From a bacterium (GTDB lineage: Bacteria; Desulfobacterota; Binatia; HRBIN30; CADEER01), in contig JAUIGL010000020.1 of the NCBI GenBank assembly GCA_030430165.1, positions 16,588 through 80,587 on the forward strand: a stretch of 64,000 nucleotides of DNA, given 5' to 3'. The number at the start of each line of letters is the position of its first letter. The stretch's first letter is position 1. The translations under genes and the position numbers were made by a program. Of this stretch, positions 52,773 to 61,060 are shown in pieces. The notes beneath the pieces were generated by a model, which was not told where the DNA came from, ran no database searches, and saw only the letters and a program-made list of their open reading frames with translations.

Positions 52773-52892
52773 ATGAAGACGCCAACCTACGCGCGCGCCA
52801 ATCCGATTTGCGAGGGCTTCGTCATCGAGCTGGCCAAGCCAGACGTCAAGAAGGCCCGGGCCGCGGTTCGCGCCGCGCTAGGCGCCGGCTGA
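52773..52892 (+). CDS. 39-aa N-terminal piece of the subtilase frame, ends at an in-frame TGA
   Basis: This starts MKTPTYARANPICEGFVIE after a strong AGGAGGAA site and stops at TGA 52890-52892. The same frame then stays open without a break into the subtilase (52980-54407), and the residues after the stop (SEYEVLRSDGSEVAIDQSW) read like the rest of a prodomain. Most likely this is the true start of the protease gene with a nonsense change or assembly error at the TGA. Alternatives are a separate small protein or readthrough. Confidence 0.6.
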   Translation: MKTPTYARANPICEGFVIELAKPDVKKARAAVRAALGAG

Positions 52893-52979
52893 GAAGTCTC
52901 GCCCCTGGCTCCGAAATGCTCGGAGTATGAGGTCCTTCGAAGCGACGGTTCGGAGGTCGCCATCGATCAGAGCTGGGAG

Positions 52980-54407
52980 TTGGCGCGCGAGCTCGAGAAA
53001 CAGAAGGGTGTGCGCTCGGCCGAGCCGGCGATGATTCTGCCTGGCGCCGACCCCTCGCCGGTGCAAGTCGTCTCGAAGAAGTCGGCAACCGCCAAGTCCT
53101 CGGGTGACGGCAAGCACGCTCCCTGCTCCCAACCGATCGACTGGTCACTCGCACTGACCAAGGTACCCGAGGCCTGGCGGCTCGAGCCGCCCGGCAACGG
53201 CAAGAAGCTCGGCGAGGGGATCGTCATCGGCCACCCCGACACCGGCTACACGCGTCACCCCGAGATCTTTGCAACCGGTCAGGTTCTCGCCGCGCAGGGT
53301 TACGACTTCGAAGACGACGACGCGAATTCGACCGACCCACTCAAGAAGGGACAAAAGGGCCACGGCACCTCGACGGCCAGCGTCATCATGAGCCCGCAGG
53401 GGCCTCAGAAAGCCGGAAAGAACCTGTGGATCGAAGGCGTCGCACCGGCTGCAGAGCTGATCCCGCTAAGGGTATCGACCTCGGTCGTCCACCTCTCCTT
53501 CCGCAAGGTCGCCAAGGCGATCCGGCACGCTGCCGACGAAGGCTGTCACGTGATCTCGATGAGCCTAGGCGGCCCCATCGGCTACAAGTACCTGCGCCGC
53601 GCCATCGACGAAGCCATCGGCAAGGGTGTCGTCGTGCTGGCTGCTGCCGGAAACGTCTGGCCCTTCGTCGTCTACCCGGCGCGCTTCCCGCAAGTCGTCG
53701 CCGTCGCCGCCTGCGACTGCCGCCGGAAGAAGTGGTCGAAGTCCGCCTCCGGCGAGGATGTCGACATCACCGCCCCCGGTCATTCCGTCTGGGTGGCGCG
53801 GGCGAGCAAGAAGAAACCCGATCCCGCCACCGTCGGACGCGGCTCGGGCACGTCGTACGCCGTGGCGACGACCGCGGGAGCCTGCGCCCTCTGGATCGCC
53901 TTCCACGGCCACAGGAACCTCGTCAACAAATACGGCGCCAGCCGTATCGCCGCGGTCTTCCAGAATCTGTTGAAGACCAAGGGCGTCACGACACCGTCCG
54001 GGTGGGACACCGAGAACATGGGGACCGGCATCCTCGACGCCGAAAAGCTACTCGGCGCCAAGCTGCCGGCGAACGCTCCGAAGCGGCTAAAACCCAAGAG
54101 CACCCGTCCTCTGGCGGAGATCGCGGCCTACGTTCCCGGCGCCGACCGCAAAGCACTGCCCAGCGTCCTTCGCGAGGTGTTCGGCGTTTCCGGTGCCGCA
54201 CTCCGACGAGCCAGCGACGAGATCGTCTTCCACCTCGTCACGAATCCGGCGCTGCGCGAAACGGTGGAGAAGGCGGCGAGGCCACACCCGAAAGCGGCCG
54301 CTGCGAAGAAGACCGGCACCTCCCTGCGCAAGAGAGTCCAGCGAGAGAACCCGCGGCTGCGCCGCAACCTATCTCCGTCCCTGCGCAAGAACCTTCAAGG
54401 AAAGTGA
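52980..54407 (+). CDS. Subtilisin-like serine protease (peptidase S8)
   Basis: This protein is 475 aa from a TTG, with all catalytic residues: Asp87 (GHPDTGY), His128 (GHGTSTA), oxyanion Asn225 (AAAGN) and Ser292 (GSGTSYAVA). A C-terminal extension of about 170 residues ends in a very basic tail (LRKRVQRENPRLRRNLS). The natural start is probably 52773, interrupted by TGA 52890. No signal peptide is visible from either start, so it may be cytoplasmic. Its stop is 8 bp before the cysteine-protease gene, indicating one operon. Confidence 0.85.
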   Translation: MARELEKQKGVRSAEPAMILPGADPSPVQVVSKKSATAKSSGDGKHAPCSQPIDWSLALTKVPEAWRLEPPGNGKKLGEGIVIGHPDTGYTRHPEIFATGQVLAAQGYDFEDDDANSTDPLKKGQKGHGTSTASVIMSPQGPQKAGKNLWIEGVAPAAELIPLRVSTSVVHLSFRKVAKAIRHAADEGCHVISMSLGGPIGYKYLRRAIDEAIGKGVVVLAAAGNVWPFVVYPARFPQVVAVAACDCRRKKWSKSASGEDVDITAPGHSVWVARASKKKPDPATVGRGSGTSYAVATTAGACALWIAFHGHRNLVNKYGASRIAAVFQNLLKTKGVTTPSGWDTENMGTGILDAEKLLGAKLPANAPKRLKPKSTRPLAEIAAYVPGADRKALPSVLREVFGVSGAALRRASDEIVFHLVTNPALRETVEKAARPHPKAAAAKKTGTSLRKRVQRENPRLRRNLSPSLRKNLQGK

Positions 54408-54415
54408 CCGGAGAA

Positions 54416-56002
54416 ATGGATACCAAAGCGATCGTAACCAATCGCAAGGCGCTGTCCGCCAAGTACGGCAGCAACGGCCTCCAACAGATCGACCGGGCGC
54501 TCGCCGCGCTCATCAAGGCCGATGCCCAACGAGGGCTCGAGACCACGGCCTACGATCTTTCCAACAAGACCGAAATGAAATCATTCGACGGCAAGGCAGT
54601 CACGAACCCCGACGCCCCCAAGGCCAACAAGGAGGCGATCGACGCGATTTGTGCCGCCGAGGCACCAGCCTACGTGTTGATCTTGGGCGGCCCCGAGATC
54701 GTTCCACACCAGAATCTCCGAAACCCTGTAACCGAAGACGATCCCGACGACGACGTGCCGAGCGACCTTCCCTACGCCTGCGATGCACCCTACAGCAGAG
54801 ACGTACTCAAGTTCATCGGCCCGACTCGAGTCGTCGGCCGCCTTCCGGACCTTGCGGGCGCATCGGCCCCGGCCTACCTGACCAGCCTCCTCAAGGTAGC
54901 CAAGGGGTACAAGCGAACCACGGCCCGCCGCTATAAGAGCTACATGGGTGTGTCGGCGAAGGCCTGGAGGGACTCCAGTCGCCGCAGCGCCCGCAAGCTC
55001 TTCGGCACCAGCAAACACATGGAGCTGAGCCCGCCCAACGACGAGAAGTGGCCGGCCAGGTCTCTCAAGCGCCGCAGCCACTTCATCAATTGCCACGGCG
55101 ACATGTTCGATCCGAACTTCTACGGAGACGACGAGAAGACCGGCGACCAGCCGGTCGCCCTGACCTCGCGCAACTACGAGGGCAAGTTGACCACGGGAAC
55201 GGTGGCCGCTGCAGAATGCTGCTACGGCGCCATGCTCTACGATCCGCACCCTGATCTCGACATGGCGATCTGCAATCGCTTGCTAGGCGAAGGCGCCTAC
55301 GGATTCGTCGGCAGCACCAACATCGCCTACGGACCGGCCGAGGGTAACGGTGCGGCGGACTACCTGTGCCAGTTCTTTTTCGATGCCGTTCTCGACGGTG
55401 CGTCGACCGGCCGAGCGCTACTCGAGGCGAGACACCGCTTCGTCCGCACTGCTTCACCGATGCACCCAGTCGACCACAAGACTCTCGGCCAGTTCATCCT
55501 TCTTGGCGACCCCTCGGTTCACCCGGTCCGTCCCCCAAAGACCTCGAAGAGCAAGAGTGCGCTGAAGAAGTCGCGCCCGGCCGAGCGCGGACACCGCCGC
55601 AAGCTGCTGCGCGACGCTGGCAAGAACATCAACCGCAGCACCGCCAAACCAGCGACGCAATCGAAGGGTATGAGCAAAGCGATGCGAACGGCGATGATGC
55701 AGGCGACCGATGCGAAGGAAAGCGACCTGGTTTCGATCAAGACGATGACGATGAAGATGCAACAGGTCACCGGCATTGCCGCCAAGAACCGCCCCAAGCG
55801 GGGCCGCAAGGCAACCAGTTACATGATCGTCGCCAAGAAGAAGCCTTCGCAAAGCAAGAAGACTACTTCCCCGGCTGCCAAGAGCGGCCGAAAAGGCAAG
55901 CGCCAGAAAGCCGTCCGTGACTTTCTCGAGCGCGGCATCGTCATCGTCGCCAAAGAAGTGGACGGCTCTCTCGAACGAATCCAGGAGTTGCTTCCGCACT
56001 GA
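54416..56002 (+). CDS. C25/caspase-like (clan CD) cysteine protease
   Basis: This protein is 528 aa; ATG 54416 is preferred, with GTG 54404 overlapping the subtilase stop as an alternative. It resembles gingipain-type C25 domains: ILGGPEIVPHQN (89-100), DLPYACD (117-123), VGRLPDLAG (140-148), then the His-Gly motif NCHGDM (His227) and the Cys region AAECCYGAM (Cys268/269). The C-terminal 150 residues are Lys-rich and partly helical. No secretion signal is seen. Tight linkage to a subtilase suggests a proteolytic cascade or mutual activation; this is inference. Confidence 0.78.
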   Translation: MDTKAIVTNRKALSAKYGSNGLQQIDRALAALIKADAQRGLETTAYDLSNKTEMKSFDGKAVTNPDAPKANKEAIDAICAAEAPAYVLILGGPEIVPHQNLRNPVTEDDPDDDVPSDLPYACDAPYSRDVLKFIGPTRVVGRLPDLAGASAPAYLTSLLKVAKGYKRTTARRYKSYMGVSAKAWRDSSRRSARKLFGTSKHMELSPPNDEKWPARSLKRRSHFINCHGDMFDPNFYGDDEKTGDQPVALTSRNYEGKLTTGTVAAAECCYGAMLYDPHPDLDMAICNRLLGEGAYGFVGSTNIAYGPAEGNGAADYLCQFFFDAVLDGASTGRALLEARHRFVRTASPMHPVDHKTLGQFILLGDPSVHPVRPPKTSKSKSALKKSRPAERGHRRKLLRDAGKNINRSTAKPATQSKGMSKAMRTAMMQATDAKESDLVSIKTMTMKMQQVTGIAAKNRPKRGRKATSYMIVAKKKPSQSKKTTSPAAKSGRKGKRQKAVRDFLERGIVIVAKEVDGSLERIQELLPH

Positions 56003-56022
56003 GGACACTGCAGGGTAGACGC

Positions 56023-56274
56023 GTGGCTCAGAAACAAGGCGAATCGTCGCAGTTCACCGGCGTCGTCCAGGACAAAACCTTCGCGCCAGGGAGCAAGAGC
56101 GAGCGCGTCTCTGCGCACCTCGTCCTCGACAATGGCGAGGCCCTGCGCCTGAGGAGGCGTGGCGCCGTCTCCTACGGCGACACCGAGCTCGAAGGACTAC
56201 TCGGCAAATCCATCACCGCCACCGGCACCGTACGCAACGGCGTGCTCTTCCTGGAAGACTGGCGCGAAAACTGA
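56023..56274 (+). CDS. Small beta-rich protein of the protease operon
   Basis: This 83-aa protein has short alternating strands (SSQFTGVVQDKTFAPGSKSE, AHLVLDNGEALRLRRRG, SITATGTVRNGVLFLEDW) typical of a small OB/SH3-like barrel. It starts 20 bp after the cysteine protease. No family name was recognised. Position as third gene suggests a regulator, inhibitor or substrate of the proteases. Confidence 0.65.
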   Translation: MAQKQGESSQFTGVVQDKTFAPGSKSERVSAHLVLDNGEALRLRRRGAVSYGDTELEGLLGKSITATGTVRNGVLFLEDWREN

Positions 56275-56295
56275 GCGGTGCGACGGCCACTCGCA

Positions 56296-56425
56296 TAGAT
56301 CGCGTTTTCACCCCCGAAAAGCGATCGCAAGGCGCGCTGGGCGCTCGCACAACGAAGCTCCCGCCGTTGCCTGGCCCAGGCTCAGCGATCGCGGGCAAAG
56401 TGCAAGAGAAAGCGGCGATCGTGAC
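56296..56425 (-). pseudogene. RAYT relic with large internal deletion
   Basis: Bases 56296-56370 match the 3' end of the RAYT gene (49573-49648), and 56372-56425 match an N-terminal part (about 50210-50264), joined directly. About 560 bp of the middle are missing. It abuts the TTGGGAC hairpin array that starts at about 56430. Confidence 0.75.
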
Positions 56426-56429
56426 GACC

Positions 56430-56565
56430 CGCGGCGAAGCCGCTTGGGACCGGCTCGGCGCTGAGCGCCAGAGCCGTTGGGACACGGCGCGCTAGCGCCG
56501 TTTGGGACGCCTGGCCGCGCACAGCGCGGCCGGGCTTGGGACCGCGCTCGCGAAGCGAGCGAAAT
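56430..56565. repeat. Hairpin array with four TTGGGAC spacers
   Basis: TTGGGAC occurs at 56444, 56477, 56502 and 56536, with stems between them (GCGGCGAAGCCGC, GGCGCTGAGCGCC, CGGCGCGCTAGCGCCG, CGCTCGCGAAGCGAGCG). It is related to the arrays at 43568 and 48603 but in the opposite orientation to 48603. Together with the RAYT relic it fills most of the 349-bp gap before the phasin-like gene. Confidence 0.72.
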
Positions 56566-56576
56566 GACGCAGCGTG

Positions 56577-56604
56577 TTGACATTATGACGCACCGTGTTA
56601 TTGA
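56577..56604 (+). promoter_or_regulatory. Putative promoter of the phasin-like gene
   Basis: TTGACA (56577-56582), 16 nt, TATTGA (56599-56604). ATGACGCA.CGTGTT is repeated at 56564 and 56585, overlapping the -35, and could be an operator. The strong site CAGGAGG and ATG follow at 56611-56626. Confidence 0.35.
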
Positions 56605-56623
56605 AGATTTCAGGAGGTTGCAG

Positions 56624-57109
56624 ATGAAAAGAGCCGCTAAGAAGCAAAACGTTATTGACGAGATCAGCAGCGCCTTCGAGGATGCTGTCGACCGCGCCGA
56701 AGAGCTCTTGAGCCGAGGTTGGGAAGCCGCGATGGACGCGATGCCCCGCGAGGCCGAGAAGACGATCGACGACTGGACGAAGCAGACCCGCAAGCTTTCG
56801 CGCGATCTCGACAAACAGCGCAAGCAGGTGGTGAAGCGAGTCGAAAAGACGATCGCCGACCTCGACAAGCGCCGCGCTCGCCTGGAAAAGCAGGCTGAGA
56901 AGCGAATCGACGGTATCGTCGGTAGCGTCGAGCGCAGCGTCGGTGACGCGGTTCGTCCGGTCGCCAAACGACTCGACCTCGCCTCGAGCTCGGAAGTCAC
57001 GAGCCTCAAGCGCCGCATGACGCAGCTCGAAAAGCAGGTCGGCGCCAAGAAGACGACCCGCCGCACGACTCGCAAGACTGCGCGCAAGACCACCCGCAAG
57101 GCTGCGTAA
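56624..57109 (+). CDS. Phasin-like coiled-coil protein with basic C-terminal tail
   Basis: This 161-aa protein from ATG 56624 has CAGGAGG upstream. An amphipathic helix region (residues 10-100) leads to a long coiled coil and the phasin-type heptad segment SSEVTSLKRRMTQLEKQV, then a KKTTRRTTRKTARKTTRK tail like PhaF/AlgP. Phasins coat polyhydroxyalkanoate granules, and the basic tail of PhaF binds DNA. No PHA synthase is in the window, so granule association is inference. Confidence 0.68.
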   Translation: MKRAAKKQNVIDEISSAFEDAVDRAEELLSRGWEAAMDAMPREAEKTIDDWTKQTRKLSRDLDKQRKQVVKRVEKTIADLDKRRARLEKQAEKRIDGIVGSVERSVGDAVRPVAKRLDLASSSEVTSLKRRMTQLEKQVGAKKTTRRTTRKTARKTTRKAA

Positions 57110-57258
57110 GCATCAACTGAAGCCGGCCTCGGCGAGGGCCGCGCTTCTACCCGCTCCCGCTCCGCCGCACCCCTTCCCCCATGAAGCACGCGGTGGGGCG
57201 GGAGCCCCCCTTTACGCTTCGCGTAGGCTGGGGCTGAAGGCTGGGGCTCAGGCTGGGG

Positions 57259-57398
57259 GTGGTGGTCGCTGTTGCGACGGCCGATTCAGGCTCGCTTCCT
57301 CCTACGCACGGAGAGCTTCGGAGGACGGAGACGCTCGCAGGCATAGTCGAGGCAGAGGCACGGGCAGAGGGTGGTGGTCGCGTTGCGACTGCCGATTT
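57259..57398. repeat. Imperfect direct repeat in an intergenic gap
   Basis: GGTGGTGGTCGC-(T)-GTTGCGAC.GCCGATT occurs at about 57259-57287 and again at about 57369-57397. The 292-bp gap 57110-57401 also holds short CTGGGGCT tandem copies near 57228-57250. No gene was seen. Confidence 0.4.
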
Positions 57399-57401
57399 GA
57401 G

Positions 57402-59033
57402 CTAGCGACGTTGGGTTGTCTTTGGCGATCGCTGGGATCGGGGCTTGTGCTTTCCCCAGCCGCCGCCGCCGGGGGTGTCGATGCGGATCTTGGTGCCGCT
57501 CGGTGCCGTGACGGAGACCTTGGCGGGCAGGGGTTTGCTGGTGCCGCCGGGCAGGCGTAGTCGGTTGCGGCCGGGCTTGGCGGGGGCTCCGCCGGCGAGG
57601 CCGTACGGTGCGTAGCGGCGGCGCTCGCCGAGCAGGGTAACCGACGCCGGCGCCAGGAGCTCGATCTCGCGCTCGATGCCGTCGCCGCCCGCGTGCTCGC
57701 CGCGGCCTCCCGAGTTGCGTCGGATCGCGTAGCGGGTCACCCGCACCGGCAGGTCGGCCTCGAGCGCTTCGACCGGCGTGTTCATGGTGTTGGTCATGTG
57801 CGTCTGCACCGCCGACTCACCGGCCGCCGCTGCACTCGCGCCGGCGCCGCCGGCAATCGTCTCGTAGTAGGAGAAGTGGCGCCCGCGCGCGGCGTCGTAG
57901 CCGCCGAAAGCGAAGTTGCTCATGCTGCCGCAGCTCGCCGCCGGCACCCGCTCGGGCACCGCGCCGGCGAGCGCCCGCAGCAGGACGTCGACGATGCGCT
58001 GCGAGGTTTCGACGTTGCCGCCGGCCACCGCCGCCGGGAACTCGGCGTTGACGATGCTGCCCTCCGGCGCGCGCACCTCGATCGGGCGCATCATGCCGGC
58101 GTTGGCGGGGATGTCGGCCTGGGCCAGGCAGCGAAACACGTAGTAGACGGCGGCCAGGGTCACCGCCAGGTTGGCGTTGACGCCGCCCTCGACCTGATCG
58201 TCGGAACCGCTGAAGTCGACCCGCGCCCGGCCGCCGTCGAGCTCGACCGCGACGCGGATGCGAATCGACTCGCGCCCGAGTCCGTCGCCGTCGAGCCAAT
58301 CTTCGGCCGCGTACGAACCGTCGGGAAGTGCCGCGAGGGCGCCGCGCATCAGGCGCTCCGAGTAATCCTGGAGCGCCGCCATCGCCGCCGCGACCGCGGC
58401 TTCGCCGTCGGCGTCGACGAGCTCGAGCAAGCGCGCCGCGCCGACCCGCAGCGCCGCCAGCTGCGCCATCAGATCGCCGCGACGCTCGTCGGCGATGCGC
58501 GTGTTGGCGAGAAAGACGGCCAGCAGATCGTCGTCCGTTTCGCCGCGGCGAACGATCTTCACCGGCGGCAGCCGCAGCCCCTCCTGGTAGATCTCGCGCG
58601 CCAACGCCATCGAGCCCGGGCTCGAGCCGCCGATGTCGGCGTGGTGCGCCCGGTTGGCGACGTGGCCGAGCAGCCGCTCGCCGCGAAAGACCGGCGCGAC
58701 CACGGTGACGTCCGGCAGGTGGGTGCCGCCGGCAAACGGGTCGTTGAGAATCACGACGTCGCCGGCCTCGAGGCGATGATGACGCAACACCGCGAGCACC
58801 GACTGCGGCGCCGAGCCGAGGTGAACCGGAATGTGCGCGGCTTGCGCCGCCATGGTGCCGCGCGCATCGAAGATCGCGCACGAATAGTCGCGGCGCTCCT
58901 TGATATTGGGCGAGAACGCGCTGCGGCACAGAGTGAGGCCCATCTCCTCGGCAATCGCGCTGAGACGATGGTGAAACACCTCGAGCGCGATCGGGTCGAT
59001 CGTCGGCGCGCGCCTGCCGGTTCTACCGCCCAT
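57402..59033 (-). CDS. hyuB: Hydantoinase B/oxoprolinase family protein
   Basis: This 543-aa HyuB-type subunit has IDPIALEVFHHRLSAIAEEMG, LNDPFAGGTHLPDVT and an HADIGGSSPGSM motif. It ends in a PGGGGWG segment and a basic tail. With HyuA it forms an ATP-dependent hydrolase of 5-oxoproline, hydantoins or similar lactams; related acetone/acetophenone carboxylases share the fold. The start overlaps hyuA by 11 bp. Confidence 0.9.
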   Translation of the reverse strand: MGGRTGRRAPTIDPIALEVFHHRLSAIAEEMGLTLCRSAFSPNIKERRDYSCAIFDARGTMAAQAAHIPVHLGSAPQSVLAVLRHHRLEAGDVVILNDPFAGGTHLPDVTVVAPVFRGERLLGHVANRAHHADIGGSSPGSMALAREIYQEGLRLPPVKIVRRGETDDDLLAVFLANTRIADERRGDLMAQLAALRVGAARLLELVDADGEAAVAAAMAALQDYSERLMRGALAALPDGSYAAEDWLDGDGLGRESIRIRVAVELDGGRARVDFSGSDDQVEGGVNANLAVTLAAVYYVFRCLAQADIPANAGMMRPIEVRAPEGSIVNAEFPAAVAGGNVETSQRIVDVLLRALAGAVPERVPAASCGSMSNFAFGGYDAARGRHFSYYETIAGGAGASAAAAGESAVQTHMTNTMNTPVEALEADLPVRVTRYAIRRNSGGRGEHAGGDGIEREIELLAPASVTLLGERRRYAPYGLAGGAPAKPGRNRLRLPGGTSKPLPAKVSVTAPSGTKIRIDTPGGGGWGKHKPRSQRSPKTTQRR

Positions 59034-61023
59034 TGCGCTTCCCTTGGCGACCGCGGCTGAGGATCAAGTCGCCCCCCGGCGCAACCGATGCCCGCCACCC
59101 TGGAGCGACCACGGTGGTGGCGCTGACCTCGGTAATGATGAGCGGACCGGCGAGACTGCGCCCCGCCGGCATTTCCATCCGCTCGACGTGGCGCGCGCGG
59201 CGCCAGCCGTCGGCCCACCACAGCTGCCGCGGCGGACGCTGCCGCGGCCGACGGCGCGGCTGCTTCTTCTCGCGCTGCTTTGGCGCCGCAACGGCGCCGG
59301 CGACGCGCAGGTTGACCGCTTCGATCGCCCGCTCCGGGTCGGCGTAGCCGTACAGGCGCCGATGCGCCTCATCGAAGCGACGGCGCAGCCCACCGCCGAG
59401 CGCGACCTCGATTTCGTAAGACTGCCCGCGATAGCGCAGGTCGACGCTGACCTCGATCTCGCAGCGCGCTCCAGGGCACTCGGCGGCTAGCTCGGCGATC
59501 ACCCGCTCGCGCAACGGCGCCGCGGCCGCCGCCAGCTCGGCATCGCTGGGGTCGACCAAGCGCACCGTCTGCACGTGGGCGCGCTCGACCGGCGCCCGCA
59601 TCGCGCCCCACGCCGAAAGCACGCCGGGATGTGTCGGCACCAGCACCTTGCGCATGCCGAGGGCATCGGCAAGCTCGCAGGCGTGCATCCCGGCGGCGCC
59701 GCCGAAGCACACCAACACGTAGTCGCGCGGGTCGAGACCGCGCTCCACCGACATCGTCCGCATCGCCCGCTCCATGCCGGCGTTGACGACTCGCACCACC
59801 CCTTCGGCCGCCGCCTCGACACTGACTCGCAGCCGCCGCGCCAGACCCGACAAGGCGCGCACCGCGCGCTGTCGATCGATGCGCATGTCGCCGCCGAGAA
59901 ACGCATCCTCGACCAGCCGCCCCAGCACCAGGTCGGCGTCGGTGACGGTCGGCAGCTCGCCGCGCCCGTAACAGGCCGGCCCCGGGTCGGCGCCGGCGCT
60001 CTCCGGACCGACCTTGAGCGCGCCGCCGGCGTCGATCGTCGCCAGCGAGCCGCCGCCGGCGCCGACGGTGTGGATGTCGATCGCCGGCACCTTCACCGGC
60101 AGGTCGCCGATGGTCCACTCGGTGTGCCGCCGCACCGCGCCGTCGACCAGGCTGACGTCGGTCGAGGTTCCACCCATGTCGAGAGTGATGAGCTTCGACT
60201 CGCCGATGCGGCGCGCCGCGGCGAGGGCGCCGACCACGCCTCCGGCGGGACCGGACAGCAACGTCCGAACCGCCTCGTGGCTCGCCGTCTCGCGCGAGGT
60301 CGCGCCGCCGCTCGACTGCAGCACGCGCAGCCGCCGATTGCCGACCCCCTCCCCGAGACGCACCAGGTGGCGCTCCATCACCGGCGCGACGTAGGCGTTG
60401 ATCACCGTCGTCGACAGGCGCTCGTACTCGCGGTACTCGGCGACCAGCTCGCTCGACACCGAGCAGTGCACGCCGCGCGCGCGCAGCGCGTCGGCAAGCC
60501 GGCGCTCGTGATCCGGGTTGGCGTAGGAGTGGAGTAAGCAGAGCGCCACCGAGCCGACGCGCGAAGCGGTGACGCGCCGCACCGCTCGGTCGATCTCCGC
60601 CGCGGTCAGTGAAGACAGCGCCGCGCCGTCGAAAGTCATGCGCTCGTCGACGCCGATGCGACGGGCGCGGCCGACCAGAGGCTGCGGCTTGCGCGGCTGC
60701 AGGGCGTAGATATCGGGCCTGGTCTGGCGACCGATCTCGAGCAGATCCTCGAAGCCCGCGGTGGTCAAGACCACGACCTCCGCTCCCTTGCGCTCGAGCA
60801 CCGCGTTGGTGGCGACGGTCGAGCCGTAGGTGATGTCGGCGTCGGCGTCGCCGAGCAGCTCTTCGAGCCCGGCGAGAACCGCGCGCGCGGGGTCGTCAGG
60901 GGTGGACGGCCGCTTGTGGATCCTGCAATCGCCGTCCGGCCACACACCGACGAAGTCGGTAAAAGTGCCGCCGGTATCGACTCCGACGAGAACCGCCGAC
61001 GAACGTGCCACCGTCCGACTCAC
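59023..61023 (-). CDS. hyuA: Hydantoinase A/oxoprolinase family protein
   Basis: This 666-aa ATPase subunit has GVDTGGTFTDFVG near residue 15 (phosphate-binding), RAVFAL-type middle, LDMGGTSTDVSLVDG and CFGGAAGMHACELA. The HyuA/HyuB order and overlap indicate a two-subunit ATP-dependent amidohydrolase or carboxylase. The substrate is not predictable. Confidence 0.9.
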   Translation of the reverse strand: MSRTVARSSAVLVGVDTGGTFTDFVGVWPDGDCRIHKRPSTPDDPARAVLAGLEELLGDADADITYGSTVATNAVLERKGAEVVVLTTAGFEDLLEIGRQTRPDIYALQPRKPQPLVGRARRIGVDERMTFDGAALSSLTAAEIDRAVRRVTASRVGSVALCLLHSYANPDHERRLADALRARGVHCSVSSELVAEYREYERLSTTVINAYVAPVMERHLVRLGEGVGNRRLRVLQSSGGATSRETASHEAVRTLLSGPAGGVVGALAAARRIGESKLITLDMGGTSTDVSLVDGAVRRHTEWTIGDLPVKVPAIDIHTVGAGGGSLATIDAGGALKVGPESAGADPGPACYGRGELPTVTDADLVLGRLVEDAFLGGDMRIDRQRAVRALSGLARRLRVSVEAAAEGVVRVVNAGMERAMRTMSVERGLDPRDYVLVCFGGAAGMHACELADALGMRKVLVPTHPGVLSAWGAMRAPVERAHVQTVRLVDPSDAELAAAAAPLRERVIAELAAECPGARCEIEVSVDLRYRGQSYEIEVALGGGLRRRFDEAHRRLYGYADPERAIEAVNLRVAGAVAAPKQREKKQPRRRPRQRPPRQLWWADGWRRARHVERMEMPAGRSLAGPLIITEVSATTVVAPGWRASVAPGGDLILSRGRQGKRNGR

Positions 61024-61060
61024 GCGTCCGGAGCAGGTCCGCCAGCTTGCCGAGGCCGGC

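Noticed and set aside
52890..52892. TGA read as selenocysteine or as a reassigned codon
   Set aside because: No convincing bacterial SECIS with the expected apical loop follows the codon, no selenoprotein family fits, and other genes in the window use TGA as stop, so code reassignment is excluded.
48734..56274. Integrated prophage or ICE
   Set aside because: No integrase, phage structural, conjugation or attachment-site sequence was found; only toxin-antitoxin-like genes, RAYT copies and proteases.
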